From NCBI RefSeq assembly GCF_000429645.1, contig NZ_AUCG01000022.1, positions 1 through 64,000 of the forward strand: a stretch of DNA of 64,000 nt, in the 5' to 3' direction. Within the stretch, counting starts at the first letter, position 1. Each line of letters begins with the position of its first letter. The notes beneath the pieces were generated by a model. It searched no databases. It was not told where the DNA came from and was given only the letters and a program-made list of their open reading frames with translations. Made by a program: the position numbers and the translations under genes. The stretch comes from Niveispirillum irakense DSM 11586. Its GTDB lineage: Bacteria > Pseudomonadota > Alphaproteobacteria > Azospirillales > Azospirillaceae. Below are positions 38,301 to 48,000 of this stretch, in pieces.

Positions 38301-40057
38301 ATATCCAGCGTATCCAGGATATCCCGCACCCGCGCCGGTGGCAGGCCAAGGGTTAGCGGCACATAGGCCCGGCCGCTGCGCAGGATGCCCAGCAGGGCTG
38401 CCACCAGATAGCGATCCCGCAGCATCCGCACGGCGATGGGTGCCCCCGCCGGCACGCCGGCCGCATTGATCCGCGCGGCGATGGCCCGGCTCAACCGGTC
38501 CAGTTCGGCATAGGTGACGGGACCGTCCCGATCGCTCAGCGCCTCGGCGGCGGGGGTGCGGGCGGCTTGTTTCAGGAACAGGCCATGCAGCGTGGCATCC
38601 TGGTCATAAGGGATGGCCGTATCATTCCAGGTGTGAAGGATCAGGTCGCGTTCCGGTGCTGTCAGCAGCGCCAGTTCTGACAGGTCGCCCGCCGGATCGG
38701 TCCCGGCTACGCCGGCCATCCCGTCCAGCAGAACCTGAAACTGCGCCAGGATGCGCTGCCCTTCCGCCATATTGATGCGGGTGCGATCCACGATCAGCCG
38801 CAGGGCCAGCCCATCGGGGCCAGGTTCTACCAATAGGGTCAGGGGATAATTCGCCCGCTCCTCCACCCGCGCGGCGGCAAGGCGCAGGGGGGCATCGGCG
38901 GGGGCGGCATCCACCGGATAATTCTCATAAACCAGGATACTGTCGAACAGGGGTACACCCGCCGGCAGGCCGGATACGGCCTGGATATCGGACAGGGCCG
39001 CCTGTTCGTGCGGGCGGGTCCGGGCCAGCCGGTCCTGGACCAGACGCAGCCAGTCCCCCAGATTGCCCGCCGCCGGGACGGCCACGCGCAGCGGCACCGT
39101 GTTGATGCACAGGCCAACCAGACGGTCAGCGCCGGCCAGATCGGCCGGCCGGCCCGCCACAGTGATACCGAAAACCACCTCCCCCACCGATGCCCGGCGG
39201 GCCAGCAGCAAGGCCCAGGCGGCAAATAGCGGCACGCCGGGCGACACGCCATGGCGCCTTGCCAAACGCTCCAGCCCCGCCCGCAGATCGGTGCCAAGCT
39301 GCCGGTCCAGGGGCACATAATCGCCCCCTACGGTCCCGCTTTCACGCCGCCGGTCACCCACCAGCGGGGTCGGCTGGTCGATCCCGGCCAGTTCTGCCCG
39401 CCAGAAATCCAGATCACCCTGCCGGTCCCCCCTTCCCAGACGCGCCACCAGATCGGCATAGGTCGGCGCCGGGGCCAGGGTGGGCGGCTGCCCGGCACAG
39501 CAGGCGGCATACAGGGCCACCAGTTCATTCAGCAGGATGCCCGTGGACCAGCCATCCAGGATCAGGTGATGGTGGCTCAACAACAGCAGATGCCGGTCGG
39601 GACCGCGCCGCACCATCGTCAACCGCAGCAGCGGCGCCTTGGCGGGATTGAAGGGCTGCGCCCGGTCCTGGACCAGATGCGCTTCCAGCCGCTGCGCCGC
39701 TGCCGCCTCGTCCAGCCCGGACCAGTCTTCCCATGTTACGGGCGCGGTGATGGTGCGTAAAATGACCTGACGCGGATCTTCCCGCCGTTCCCACAGAAAA
39801 GCGGCGCGCAGGGCCTGATGCCGGGCGATCAGATCAGCCCAGGCAGCAGCAAACGGGTCTGGCCGCACGTCCCCTTCCAGTTCCGCCACAAGCTGCTGAA
39901 AGAAGACGGCCGATGCCGGGTCCAGCAGGCTATGGAACAGCATGCCCTGCTGCATCGGCGTCAAGGGCAGCACCTGTTCGATCCCCGGCGGGGTGGGGCT
40001 GGGGCCGAGGGGAATGGTGGGGGTGAGTGTGGTCATGGTCATTTCCGGTGGCCTCAC
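35342..40057 (-). CDS. Nonribosomal peptide synthetase, C-A-T-C
   Basis: A 1,571-residue NRPS. The first C domain begins LPLTPMQQGMLFHSLL, typical of domains that accept a D-configured upstream residue, with an intact HHLILDG (about 163). The A domain has FTSGSTGRPKG (about 643). Its ten-residue code, aligned by eye to GrsA, reads D-L-Y-D-F-S-L-I-W-K, nearest to the Cys code DLYNLSLIWK. The T domain Ser1041 is in LGGHSLRA. A second C domain ends the protein; its motif is DHAAADG, so the catalytic His is kept but the first His is Asp. The start is GTG 40057 (4-bp overlap) or ATG 40036-40042. The trailing C domain suggests it serves the A-T-TE protein in trans. Confidence 0.95.
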   Translation of the reverse strand: MRPPEMTMTTLTPTIPLGPSPTPPGIEQVLPLTPMQQGMLFHSLLDPASAVFFQQLVAELEGDVRPDPFAAAWADLIARHQALRAAFLWERREDPRQVILRTITAPVTWEDWSGLDEAAAAQRLEAHLVQDRAQPFNPAKAPLLRLTMVRRGPDRHLLLLSHHHLILDGWSTGILLNELVALYAACCAGQPPTLAPAPTYADLVARLGRGDRQGDLDFWRAELAGIDQPTPLVGDRRRESGTVGGDYVPLDRQLGTDLRAGLERLARRHGVSPGVPLFAAWALLLARRASVGEVVFGITVAGRPADLAGADRLVGLCINTVPLRVAVPAAGNLGDWLRLVQDRLARTRPHEQAALSDIQAVSGLPAGVPLFDSILVYENYPVDAAPADAPLRLAAARVEERANYPLTLLVEPGPDGLALRLIVDRTRINMAEGQRILAQFQVLLDGMAGVAGTDPAGDLSELALLTAPERDLILHTWNDTAIPYDQDATLHGLFLKQAARTPAAEALSDRDGPVTYAELDRLSRAIAARINAAGVPAGAPIAVRMLRDRYLVAALLGILRSGRAYVPLTLGLPPARVRDILDTLDIGCIVTSVSLQADAASSPPGRPVTLLVAEMAALSGQEVPAEADRGASGDLAYVIFTSGSTGRPKGVMVRHRPAINLIEWVNSTFAVGPADRMLFVTSPAFDLSVYDIFGILAAGGSIRIADDGEVEDPDRLAHILATEPVTFWDSAPAALWQLHPLLPERVADSRLRLIFCSGDWVPLPLPDRMRACFPGVTVVALGGATEATIWSNYHIVDRVDPDWRSIPYGRPIQNARYYILDKALAPVPPGVPGDLYIGGECLCDGYAGQPALTAERFIPDPYSDRPGARMYRTGDRARFDGDGTMEFLGRDDHQVKIRGFRIELGEIEAALARHPDVQDAVAALHITGSGGPAGGQEEREIVAYAVPRPGTAPSVSDLTSHLRALLPPPMVPAHLLLLDGLPVSANGKVDRKALPAPRRAQAEKDIVTDPVQELVSGIWADVLGLETVPLDGDFFALGGHSLRATAVIARLRLALGLDLPLALLFQHPNVRSLSAAIRAQGGGNGAPGTACLDGEIPCLRRDRPLPLSPAQERLWFLHRLEPDSPFYTIVLAARLAGHVDVAALEGAVAHVMARHEILRSLIVEEEGRPMLVPADPATPPPVQVVDLTASADPDGEALALAAAQTRQPFDLARELPFRVLLALTGPDRALVLVLMDHAAADGWSIGIFAAELLAAYDAGVEGMLPDPVPLAVQYADLGAWQATRLAGGEMERQLAYWRETLACLPTLALPTDRPRPAQQRFTGALTRFQVPAAIAGDLALLARQEGCTLFMVTLAAFLTVLRQRSGQDDLVVGTDLAGRTHPAAERMIGFFVNQLVLRVDLAGTASFRDMLRAVRRRVLDGFFHQDVPFDTLVRTLNPPRDPGRMPLFQVKFVLQNTPFAALDSRHLRIDPVEVETGTAKYDLLMTLTERDGLTGTLEYATDLFTPATADGIVADMQAVLALVSRSPTVTSTDLAALLAAGQAQRAELGRQTLRRAGLDRLRQLRRPGGEA

Positions 40058-43000
40058 TGTCCCAACAGGGTGAAGAAGACGCGCTCGCTCATCTGCTGAA
40101 GCCGGTCGGCCTCCAGCAGGGCGTGGCGCATCTCGGCACCGACCAGGGCTGCGGCCGGTTCCTGCACAATGGAAAGATGATGGGCGGGGATGTCGCGGCG
40201 GCTGACCATCGCCACGGCACCCCAGCCCAGGTCGGGATCATCGCTGCGCTGCATCGCGGCGGCATCGCGCACCGCATCGGGCAGGGGTGTGGTGGCCCGC
40301 AGCAGCAGCACGCGGCGCGGATAGGCCCCTGGCCGATAGCGGCGGATCACATCGGCATTGCGACGGAAGACGGCGAACAGCCGGTGGATGCGCGTGGCCG
40401 GCGCGTCCGGCGGCAGGATGCCGGCGGTCACAGCCAGTTCGTGCAGGCGCCCCATCCCCGCATCAGCATCCAGGCCCGACAGGTCGGGCATATCCAGCCC
40501 CGCCTCGAACGCCAGCAGGCGGGCGACCGCGCCGATCAGATCGGTATCGGGGCGCGGTTCAGGCTCGGGTCCGCTGGCGGCCACGCTGTCAATCATGGCC
40601 AGCAGCCCCACCTCCTCCCCCCGCGCCAGAAGCTGGCGCGCCATTTCAAACGCGATCACCCCGCCGGAAGACCAGCCGGCCAAATAATAAGGCCCGCCCG
40701 TCGCCAGGGGCCGGATGCGGGCAATATAAAGGGCGGCCAGTTCTTCCACGCTGGTATAATCAGCACTTCCTTCCAGCCCTGGGTCCTGAAGGGCATAGAC
40801 AGGCCGGGTTGTGCCCAGGCGGCGCGCCAGATCGCGGTAGCACAGCACGCTGCCACCGGTGGGATGCACCAGAAAGACCGGCCTTTCCCCTTCCAGCCCC
40901 CGGTTGATGGGCACCATCACCGGATCGGCGCTGACCTGCCGGCGGATCAGGTCGGCCTGGGCTGCCACGGTGGGCGCCTGGAACAGGGAAACCAGCGGCA
41001 GGTCGCAGCCAAATTCCAGCTTCACCTCTGCCATCAGCCGCACCGCCAGCAGCGAATGACCCCCGAGGTCGAAGAAGCTGCGGTCCACCCCCACCGGGTG
41101 GATATCCAGCACGGTTTCCCAAACCCGTTCCAGCCGCAATTCCACCGGATCGCGGGGGGCGAGGCCATCGCCCGTCTCGGCGCTGCTGATGCTGGCAACA
41201 TGGGCGGCCACGGCGGCGCGGTCGATCTTGCCGCTGGCATTGACCGGCAGCGCCTCCAGCCGGTGGCAGAGGCCGGGCACCATATAGTCGGCCAGCGTTC
41301 CGGACAGCCAGTCGCGCAGGGCCGCCGGTTCCACCGCGCGCTGTGGCCGGCAGGCATAGGCGCAGACAAGCCGGTCAATGCCATTGGCATCCCGGTCAAC
41401 CCAGACGATGGCATGGGCGACATCGCCATGCCGGCCCGCCGCTGCCTCCACCTCCCCCAGTTCCACCCGGTATCCGCGCAGCTTCACCTGATGGTCGGTG
41501 CGGCCAAAGAAATCCAGGCGGCCATCAAACCGCCACGCCCCCTGGTCGCCGCTGCGATAGACCCGGCCCGCGGCCGGATCGACGGGATCGGGCACGAAAC
41601 GTTCCGCCGTAAGGTCGGGCCGGTTCAGGTAACCGCGCGCCGGGGCCGCCCCGCCGATCAGGATTTCCCCCCGCATGCCCACGGGCACCGGGCGGTCGTG
41701 ATCATCGACCACATACAGGCGCACATTGTCGATCGGGCGGCCGATCGACACGGGATCGTCGGCCGGGTCCACCGGTTCGGCACAGATCTGAATGGTGGTT
41801 TCTGTCGGGCCGTAAAGATTGACAAGACCCGCCCCATGCACCGCGTGCAGTCGCCGCGCCAGCGATGGCGTCAACGCCTCCCCGCCGCAAAAGATCAGGC
41901 GCAGGGTCTGGGTCTGGGCAAAGGCCGGTTGATCCACCAGTACCCGCAGCAGGCTGGGCACAAGCTGCAGGATGGTGATCCCGCCTTCCACCAGCATCCG
42001 CAGCAAGGCAGGGATATCCCGTTCCAACCCCGTCGGGGCCATGACCAGCCGTGCGCCCTGCATTAATGGCAGGAAAAATTCCCAGACCGAGGCGTCAAAG
42101 CCGGTCGCGGTCTTTTGCAGCACCCTGTCATCTTGTGTCAGCGGGAAGGCCCGGCCCATCCAGGCCATATGGTTGGCCAGCGACCCATGGGTCACAACCA
42201 CGCCCTTGGGCCGCCCGGTGGAACCGGATGTGTACAGGATATAGGCCGCCTGACCGGGACCGGGCACGGGGAAAGCATCGGCCAGCGGTGGGGCGGCGGC
42301 ACCGGGCGGGGTATCCAGCAGGATGGTGACCAGGGCGGGATCATCCGGCAGGTTCACGGCCAGCGCAGCATGGGTCAGCACCGTGCCGGCCCCGCTATCG
42401 CCCAGGATGAAATGCAGCCGCTCGGCCGGCAAATCCGGCGGCAAGGGCAGATAGGCCCCGCCCGCCCGCAACACCGCCAGCATGGCGACCACATGGTCGG
42501 CCCCCCGCGGCAGGTGCAGGGCAACCACGGATTCCGCCGTCACGCCGGCCTGGGCCAGCCGTTGGGCCAGCGCCTGCACGCGCGCCTCCAGCACGGCATT
42601 GGTCAGGACAAGGGTGCCATCCTGCACACAAGCCCGGTCGGGATGGGCCAGCGCCTGGGCGGCGACAGCCAGATGCACCGGCTGCCACGGGCCAGGGGGC
42701 ACCATGCGGCCCTGGAAACCCACCGTCACAAGCTGGCGTTCCGCAGGCCCCAGTATATCCGGTTCCCCCAGCAGGGCATCGGGCTGGTCCAGCATTGCCG
42801 CCAACAGGGTTGCCACCTGGTCGGCCAGAAATGGCAAGGCACCGTCCTGGACCGCATCACCATGATGGTCCAGATCCAGGCGCAGCAGGGTGCCGGGGCC
42901 GGTCAGTGCCGTCAGCTTCAGCAGATAGGGGGCTGTATCGGCGATCACCTCCACCGGGTATAGAAGGGTACCGGGCGCGTCCGGCGCCGTCAGCACCTCC

Positions 43001-43965
43001 ACCGGGAAGGGGACGAACAGCTCCTCCCCTGGCGGGGTCAGATGGTGGCACATCTCCGACGCAGAGCCGCGTGCCGCCGCAACTGCGCGCACCAGATCGG
43101 AAAAGCGGGTGCCGGGGGCCGCCAATATCGCGAACAGGGCCAGCGGCACAACACTGGCCAGCGGGCCGGTCGCGCCAGCAAGCTCGTCGTAAGGGCGCCC
43201 GTCGGCCACCAGACTGACGGGAAGCGCCATGCCCCCCGACAGGCGCCAGAGCAAGGCCGCCCACAAGCCGGTCAACAGGTCCGCCGGTTCCACCCCCAGC
43301 GCCGCACAGCAGGCGTGAAGCCGCGCATCCGTGCCCGGCGGCAGCGGACAGGGCTGGCGGGTGGGTCGGAAGGGACCGGGTGCGGCTGCGCGCAGGGCCG
43401 GCAGGGTTGGCGGTGCCGTATCCACTGCCCAGAGATCGCCCGCCGGCCAAGTGCTATCGCCGCCGCCTTCCTCGGCCAGCAAATCATGCTGCCACTGGGC
43501 CAGATCGAAAAACTGCAGCGGCTCCTCCTCCGCCCCCGCCCCGTCCCCATTCCCGGCCAGCAACCCGGCCAGGGCTGATCCCAGATGCAGCAGCGTGGGG
43601 CCATCGGCGCATAGGGCGGAGAGGGAGAGGACAAGCGTTTCCCCCTCCATCCAGGCGTGAAGGCCGGGGGCATCCGGATCGGCGGGCACAGGGCCTTGGG
43701 CCAGGGCGAAGGGCGGCGGATCGCATGCGGCCTGCAGGGGCAGGCGCATTTCCGGCAGGCTGAGGAAACGGGTGCGCAAAATCTCGTATCGCCGGACCAG
43801 CCGGTCAAGCGCGGCGGCGATGGCAGCCGGGGCCGGCGGGGTGCCTGTCCAGGCGAAGCGGGCGCACACCCGCAGGTCGCGGGGCACGGTGCCCTGCATC
43901 ATCTGCGACCAGAGCCGCTGCTGTCCGGGGGACAGGCGAAAGCCGTTGACCGCGTCCGCCATCAT
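40054..43965 (-). CDS. Terminal NRPS: degenerate C, A, T, TE
   Basis: A 1,303-residue NRPS. The N-terminal region (about 1-400) is C-like (GFRLSPGQQRLW), but the HHxxxDG motif reads SALCADG, so both His are missing and it is probably not a working condensation domain. The A domain has LYTSGSTGRPKG; its code read by eye is D-A-W-Q-F-G-L-I-Q-K, one residue from the Gln code DAWQFGLIDK. The T domain Ser971 is in LGGHSLLA. The thioesterase has nucleophile Ser1099 in AGWSSGGVIAFEMA and probable His in DIPAHHLSIV. It overlaps both neighbours by 4 bp. It should take the last residue and release the product, linear or cyclic. Confidence 0.95.
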   Translation of the reverse strand: MMADAVNGFRLSPGQQRLWSQMMQGTVPRDLRVCARFAWTGTPPAPAAIAAALDRLVRRYEILRTRFLSLPEMRLPLQAACDPPPFALAQGPVPADPDAPGLHAWMEGETLVLSLSALCADGPTLLHLGSALAGLLAGNGDGAGAEEEPLQFFDLAQWQHDLLAEEGGGDSTWPAGDLWAVDTAPPTLPALRAAAPGPFRPTRQPCPLPPGTDARLHACCAALGVEPADLLTGLWAALLWRLSGGMALPVSLVADGRPYDELAGATGPLASVVPLALFAILAAPGTRFSDLVRAVAAARGSASEMCHHLTPPGEELFVPFPVEVLTAPDAPGTLLYPVEVIADTAPYLLKLTALTGPGTLLRLDLDHHGDAVQDGALPFLADQVATLLAAMLDQPDALLGEPDILGPAERQLVTVGFQGRMVPPGPWQPVHLAVAAQALAHPDRACVQDGTLVLTNAVLEARVQALAQRLAQAGVTAESVVALHLPRGADHVVAMLAVLRAGGAYLPLPPDLPAERLHFILGDSGAGTVLTHAALAVNLPDDPALVTILLDTPPGAAAPPLADAFPVPGPGQAAYILYTSGSTGRPKGVVVTHGSLANHMAWMGRAFPLTQDDRVLQKTATGFDASVWEFFLPLMQGARLVMAPTGLERDIPALLRMLVEGGITILQLVPSLLRVLVDQPAFAQTQTLRLIFCGGEALTPSLARRLHAVHGAGLVNLYGPTETTIQICAEPVDPADDPVSIGRPIDNVRLYVVDDHDRPVPVGMRGEILIGGAAPARGYLNRPDLTAERFVPDPVDPAAGRVYRSGDQGAWRFDGRLDFFGRTDHQVKLRGYRVELGEVEAAAGRHGDVAHAIVWVDRDANGIDRLVCAYACRPQRAVEPAALRDWLSGTLADYMVPGLCHRLEALPVNASGKIDRAAVAAHVASISSAETGDGLAPRDPVELRLERVWETVLDIHPVGVDRSFFDLGGHSLLAVRLMAEVKLEFGCDLPLVSLFQAPTVAAQADLIRRQVSADPVMVPINRGLEGERPVFLVHPTGGSVLCYRDLARRLGTTRPVYALQDPGLEGSADYTSVEELAALYIARIRPLATGGPYYLAGWSSGGVIAFEMARQLLARGEEVGLLAMIDSVAASGPEPEPRPDTDLIGAVARLLAFEAGLDMPDLSGLDADAGMGRLHELAVTAGILPPDAPATRIHRLFAVFRRNADVIRRYRPGAYPRRVLLLRATTPLPDAVRDAAAMQRSDDPDLGWGAVAMVSRRDIPAHHLSIVQEPAAALVGAEMRHALLEADRLQQMSERVFFTLLGQ

Positions 43966-45053
43966 GCCAGCCGCTCCTTCAAGGCGGCCATCGCCGCTGC
44001 ATCCAGGTTGACCGCATCGCCCATGGCGGCCAGCACCCGGCGTTCCCCCGTGAAGGGCGCGCGGCCATGGGCCACCAGCATATTGTCGGCCATCAGGAAA
44101 TCCCCCGCCTGCCAGGGAAAGGCCACGGTTTCCTGGTCATAGGCATCGCGCAGATGGGCCGCGACATCATCGGGGATGATGCCGCCATCGCCGTAATAGG
44201 TGTTGTAGGGCAGGTTTTCCGTGCCGAAATCTGCCTGAAACCGGGTGCGTACCGGTTCATGCAGGCTGGAACTGTGCCAGAAGGCGATATGGTTGAACCA
44301 TAGCTCATCCCCGGTGCCGGGATGGGTATGGATGGCGGGCCGCACCTGACGGGTGCGTAGCCAGCCATTGGGCAGCCATTGCCACGACACCTCCATCGCG
44401 CAGAGATAGCGCTCCAGCTCGGCCACCGTCTCCACAGCATAGGCATGCTGCCAGCTTGGCCCCATGCCGGAACCGAAACTGCGCACAAGCTGCCAGCCCC
44501 GGCGACGGAACTCCTCCCGCACTGTGGGATCAATACGGGCCAGCACCCGGCGGACATCGGCCAGCGGCGTTTCCCCCTGCGTGGCCGAAGGCACCATGCA
44601 GCCAAAGAAGATGCGCCCCGGCCACGCCTTCACATAGGACAATTCATTATGCAGGGCGATGGCATATTCCGGCGGGAAATAGGTGGATGTGTAGATGCCC
44701 TGCCCCAGATCCTGCCGGGGGGTGGCCTTTTCAATATAGTTCATCAGCACAACGCCGGTGGCGGCCACCACGCGCTGAAAAGCGGCATCATCGCCAAAAT
44801 CAAACCCCCGGAACAGGATGGCGCCATGGCGGGGCAGCAGGCCGGCCAGCATCTCCCGGTGCCGTTCAATCCAGGCGGCACCATCCAGGCCGGTGACCGC
44901 CGGCTCCACCAGCAGCGGCAACGGCCCGTCGGCAAACAGGGGCCGGGTCCGGACCATGCTGTCCGCCGTCACCTGGATCGCCTGCCGGCGGGCCAGCTTC
45001 AAGGTCGGGGGCAAAGGGGCCATGGCGGTGATCCTTCGATCCGTTGGTTTCAC
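43962..45053 (-). CDS. TauD/SyrP-like Fe(II)/2-oxoglutarate dioxygenase
   Basis: A 363-residue TauD-family protein. The iron ligands are HNE in IALHNELSY and the distal His in NMLVAHGRAPFTGERRVL, with the 2-oxoglutarate-binding Arg following it. The HxE form of the facial triad is found in SyrP, which hydroxylates an Asp bound to an NRPS carrier. The gene lies directly after the megasynthase whose A domain has an Asp code, so hydroxylation of carrier-bound Asp is a reasonable prediction. The start is either GTG 45053, giving the 4-bp overlap seen throughout the operon, or ATG 45023, preceded by AAGGA. Confidence 0.9.
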   Translation of the reverse strand: MKPTDRRITAMAPLPPTLKLARRQAIQVTADSMVRTRPLFADGPLPLLVEPAVTGLDGAAWIERHREMLAGLLPRHGAILFRGFDFGDDAAFQRVVAATGVVLMNYIEKATPRQDLGQGIYTSTYFPPEYAIALHNELSYVKAWPGRIFFGCMVPSATQGETPLADVRRVLARIDPTVREEFRRRGWQLVRSFGSGMGPSWQHAYAVETVAELERYLCAMEVSWQWLPNGWLRTRQVRPAIHTHPGTGDELWFNHIAFWHSSSLHEPVRTRFQADFGTENLPYNTYYGDGGIIPDDVAAHLRDAYDQETVAFPWQAGDFLMADNMLVAHGRAPFTGERRVLAAMGDAVNLDAAAMAALKERLA

Positions 45054-48000
45054 AGGCTGGCAGCCAGGGCTGCCAGATCATCGGCATCCAGTGCCAGGGG
45101 GGAGGATGGGGCCGAAAGCGGTGGAGCGGTTTGTGTCGGGGCCATGGCAGCCGGGGCCAGACTGGCCAGCCGCAGCAGCGTTGCCGCCATGTCGGCCACC
45201 AGCTTTTCCATCACCGCCGGATCAAACCGGGCACTGTCATGGAACAGGTCCAGCCGCAGCCGACCTTCCACCAGCATCACTTCCACCGCCAGGGCGTGGG
45301 GCCGGGGCAGGTCGGCCGCCCGTTCCGCCCCGCGCAGGGGGCAGCCGGGCCGCCATGATACCAGGGTGAAGGGCGCATCGGTCACCGCCGGCATCCGCCC
45401 CAGCCAGTTCAGGCCAACAGCCGGGTGATGCCCTGCCGCCAGGGTCTGGCGCAGGGGTGCCGGCCCCAGCCAGCGCAGCAACCCGTAATCCTGTCCCCGG
45501 TTGGGGATCGACAGGCGCTGGTCGCGCACCGCCATTGCCGCCTCCCCCTCCTCAACCCCGGTCAGGTCAAACCAGGCGGGGTGGCGGGCGGTGAACCAGC
45601 CCACCGTGCGCGCCGGGTCCGGCATGCCATCGGGCGGGGTGCGGCCATGGCCTTCCAGTTCCACAAACAGCAGCGCTTCCCCCGTCAGCCGGCCCATCGC
45701 CAGGGTCAGGGCGGCCAGCAGCAGATCCTCCATCTCCAGCCCGGCCTGGATGGCGGGGCCAGACAGGACATCGCTCGTCTGGGCCATTGTCAGGGCGGTG
45801 CCGGTCACACGCTCCATCCCCTGCCCGTCCGATGCCGTTCCTGGCCGTTCCGGCAGGGCTGGCGGCGGCAGGTCGGTACATAAGGCCCAGTAATCCATCT
45901 GGTCGCGCACCGGGGCGGTATCGGCATAAGCCGCCAGCCCCTGCCCCCATTGGCGCAGGGACAGGGTTTTGGCGCCCAGGGATGCGGCCGGGTCGCGCAG
46001 CAGCCGGGCCAGATCCTCCAGCAGCAGGGCGCAGGACACGGCATCAACCAGCCAGTGATGCAGCACGATCAGCAATTGGCCCCGCCCGCCCTCCAGCCAG
46101 CCCAGCACCAGCGGGGTTTCAGTCGGATCGGCCAGGGCCTGCAGCCGGTCCAGGGATGCACTACGGTCGGGACCGTCGGGAATGGGGTGCAAGGGCGGCG
46201 GTGCCGGGGGCGCGTAAAACTGGACGATACCGGCCCCTTCAGCCCCATCAACGCGTGCCCGCAGGCGCAACCCGTCATGATGGGCGATCAGCCGGTCAAA
46301 GGCCGCCAGCACCCGGTCAGGCGTGATATCTGCCGCCAGGTCCAGCAACAGCGACAGGTTGGCATGCGGGCGCAAAGCCCCCCCCAGCGAAAGCCAGCGC
46401 TGCTGGCTGGGCAGCAGGGGGACGGGGCCGGTCAACAGCCCTTGTTCGGCCTCCAGCCCGGCGGGGCGGATCAGGGGGGCCAGGGCGGCCACCGTCGGGT
46501 GGCGATACAGATCGGCGGCTTTCAGCAGCAACCCATCCTGATGCAGCCGGGCCACCATCCGGATGCCCAGGATACTGTCCCCGCCCAGGGCGAAGAAATC
46601 ATCATGCCGGCCGATGCCGGGCCGCGCGAACAAGGCCCGCCAGACGCACAGCAGCCGGTTCTCCATGTCCGTGGCGGCCGGATCGGCGTCCGTTTGCCCC
46701 CATGTCGGGGCCGCCCAATCGGGCACCGGCAATGCTGCCCGGTCCAGCTTGCCATTGGCTGTCAGCGGCAGGGCTTGGCAGATCATGATCCGCGCTGGCA
46801 GCATAGGCTCAGGCAGCCGCCCGCGCAGGGCCGCCAGCAGGCTATCGGGGTCGATCACCCTTTCCGGTGCCGCTGGCACGACATGGGCCACCAGGACTGG
46901 CCCCAGGGTTGGGTGTGGCACCGCCACCACAGCCGCCGCACCGACACCTTGCAGGGTGCGCAGGCTGGCCGCCACCTCCCCCGGCTCCACACGGTGGCCC
47001 CGGATTTTGACCTGATCGTCACCGCGCCCCACGATCTCCAGCCGCCCCTGCGCATCCAGCCGCGCCAGATCGCCCGTATCATAAAGCGGACCGTCAATAC
47101 CGCTCTGGGCAACGGGCTGGAACCGGGCCCCCGTTTCCGCCGCAAGCCCGATATAGCCAAGGGCAAGCTGGGCGCCGCCAATATAAAGCCGCCCTGTCGT
47201 GCCGGGGGGCACGGGTTCCCCCTCTTCCCCCAGCAATGCCAGCCGCGCACCGGGCAAGGGGGCATCCAGGGTCAGGTGATCCGCCCCCCGCTGCCAATCG
47301 CCCATGGCCACGCCGATGGTTGTTTCCGTCGGGCCATAATGGTTCATGACCCGCAGGCTGGCCGGCATCATCCCGTCCAGCCGCCGCAATAAGGCCGGGC
47401 TTGCCCGTTCCCCACCCAGCACCAGCAGGCGGCGCGGCAGCAAGGCCGGGTCGGCCTCACCGGATAGCAGTGCGTCCAGATGCGATGGCACGATCTTCAA
47501 CAGATCGACCGGCCAGCGCCGCAACGCTTCCAGCATCAGGCCGGGGTCGCGGGCTGCCGCTTCCGACAGGATGCACAGGCTGCCGCCATGGAACAGGGCC
47601 GGCAGCGTGGCCGTCAGCCCAAGATCGGCCGCCAGGGCGGAGACCAACCCATAGGACAGGCCGGCAGGCAGGGCCGTGCGGGCCAGCAATCCTTCCAGAT
47701 ACCATTCCACCGCCCGGTGCGGCACCGCCACTGGCTTGGGCTGGCCGGTGGAGCCGGAGGTGAACAGGATATAGGCAATGGCATCGGGTGCCGGAACAGC
47801 CCAGTCCACACCTAGGGCCTGCCCGCCTTCTGCTGGTGGACAGGGTGGCACGGGAAGGATGGGGCAGGCATCCGCCGCCGTCCCCTGCCCCTCAGCCGCA
47901 AGCGCCAGGGTGCAGCCGGCATGGCGCAGCAGCAGGGCCGCCCGGGCCGGGGGCGTGCCCGGCTCCACCATCATCCAGGCGCGCCCGGCTTTCCAGCAGC

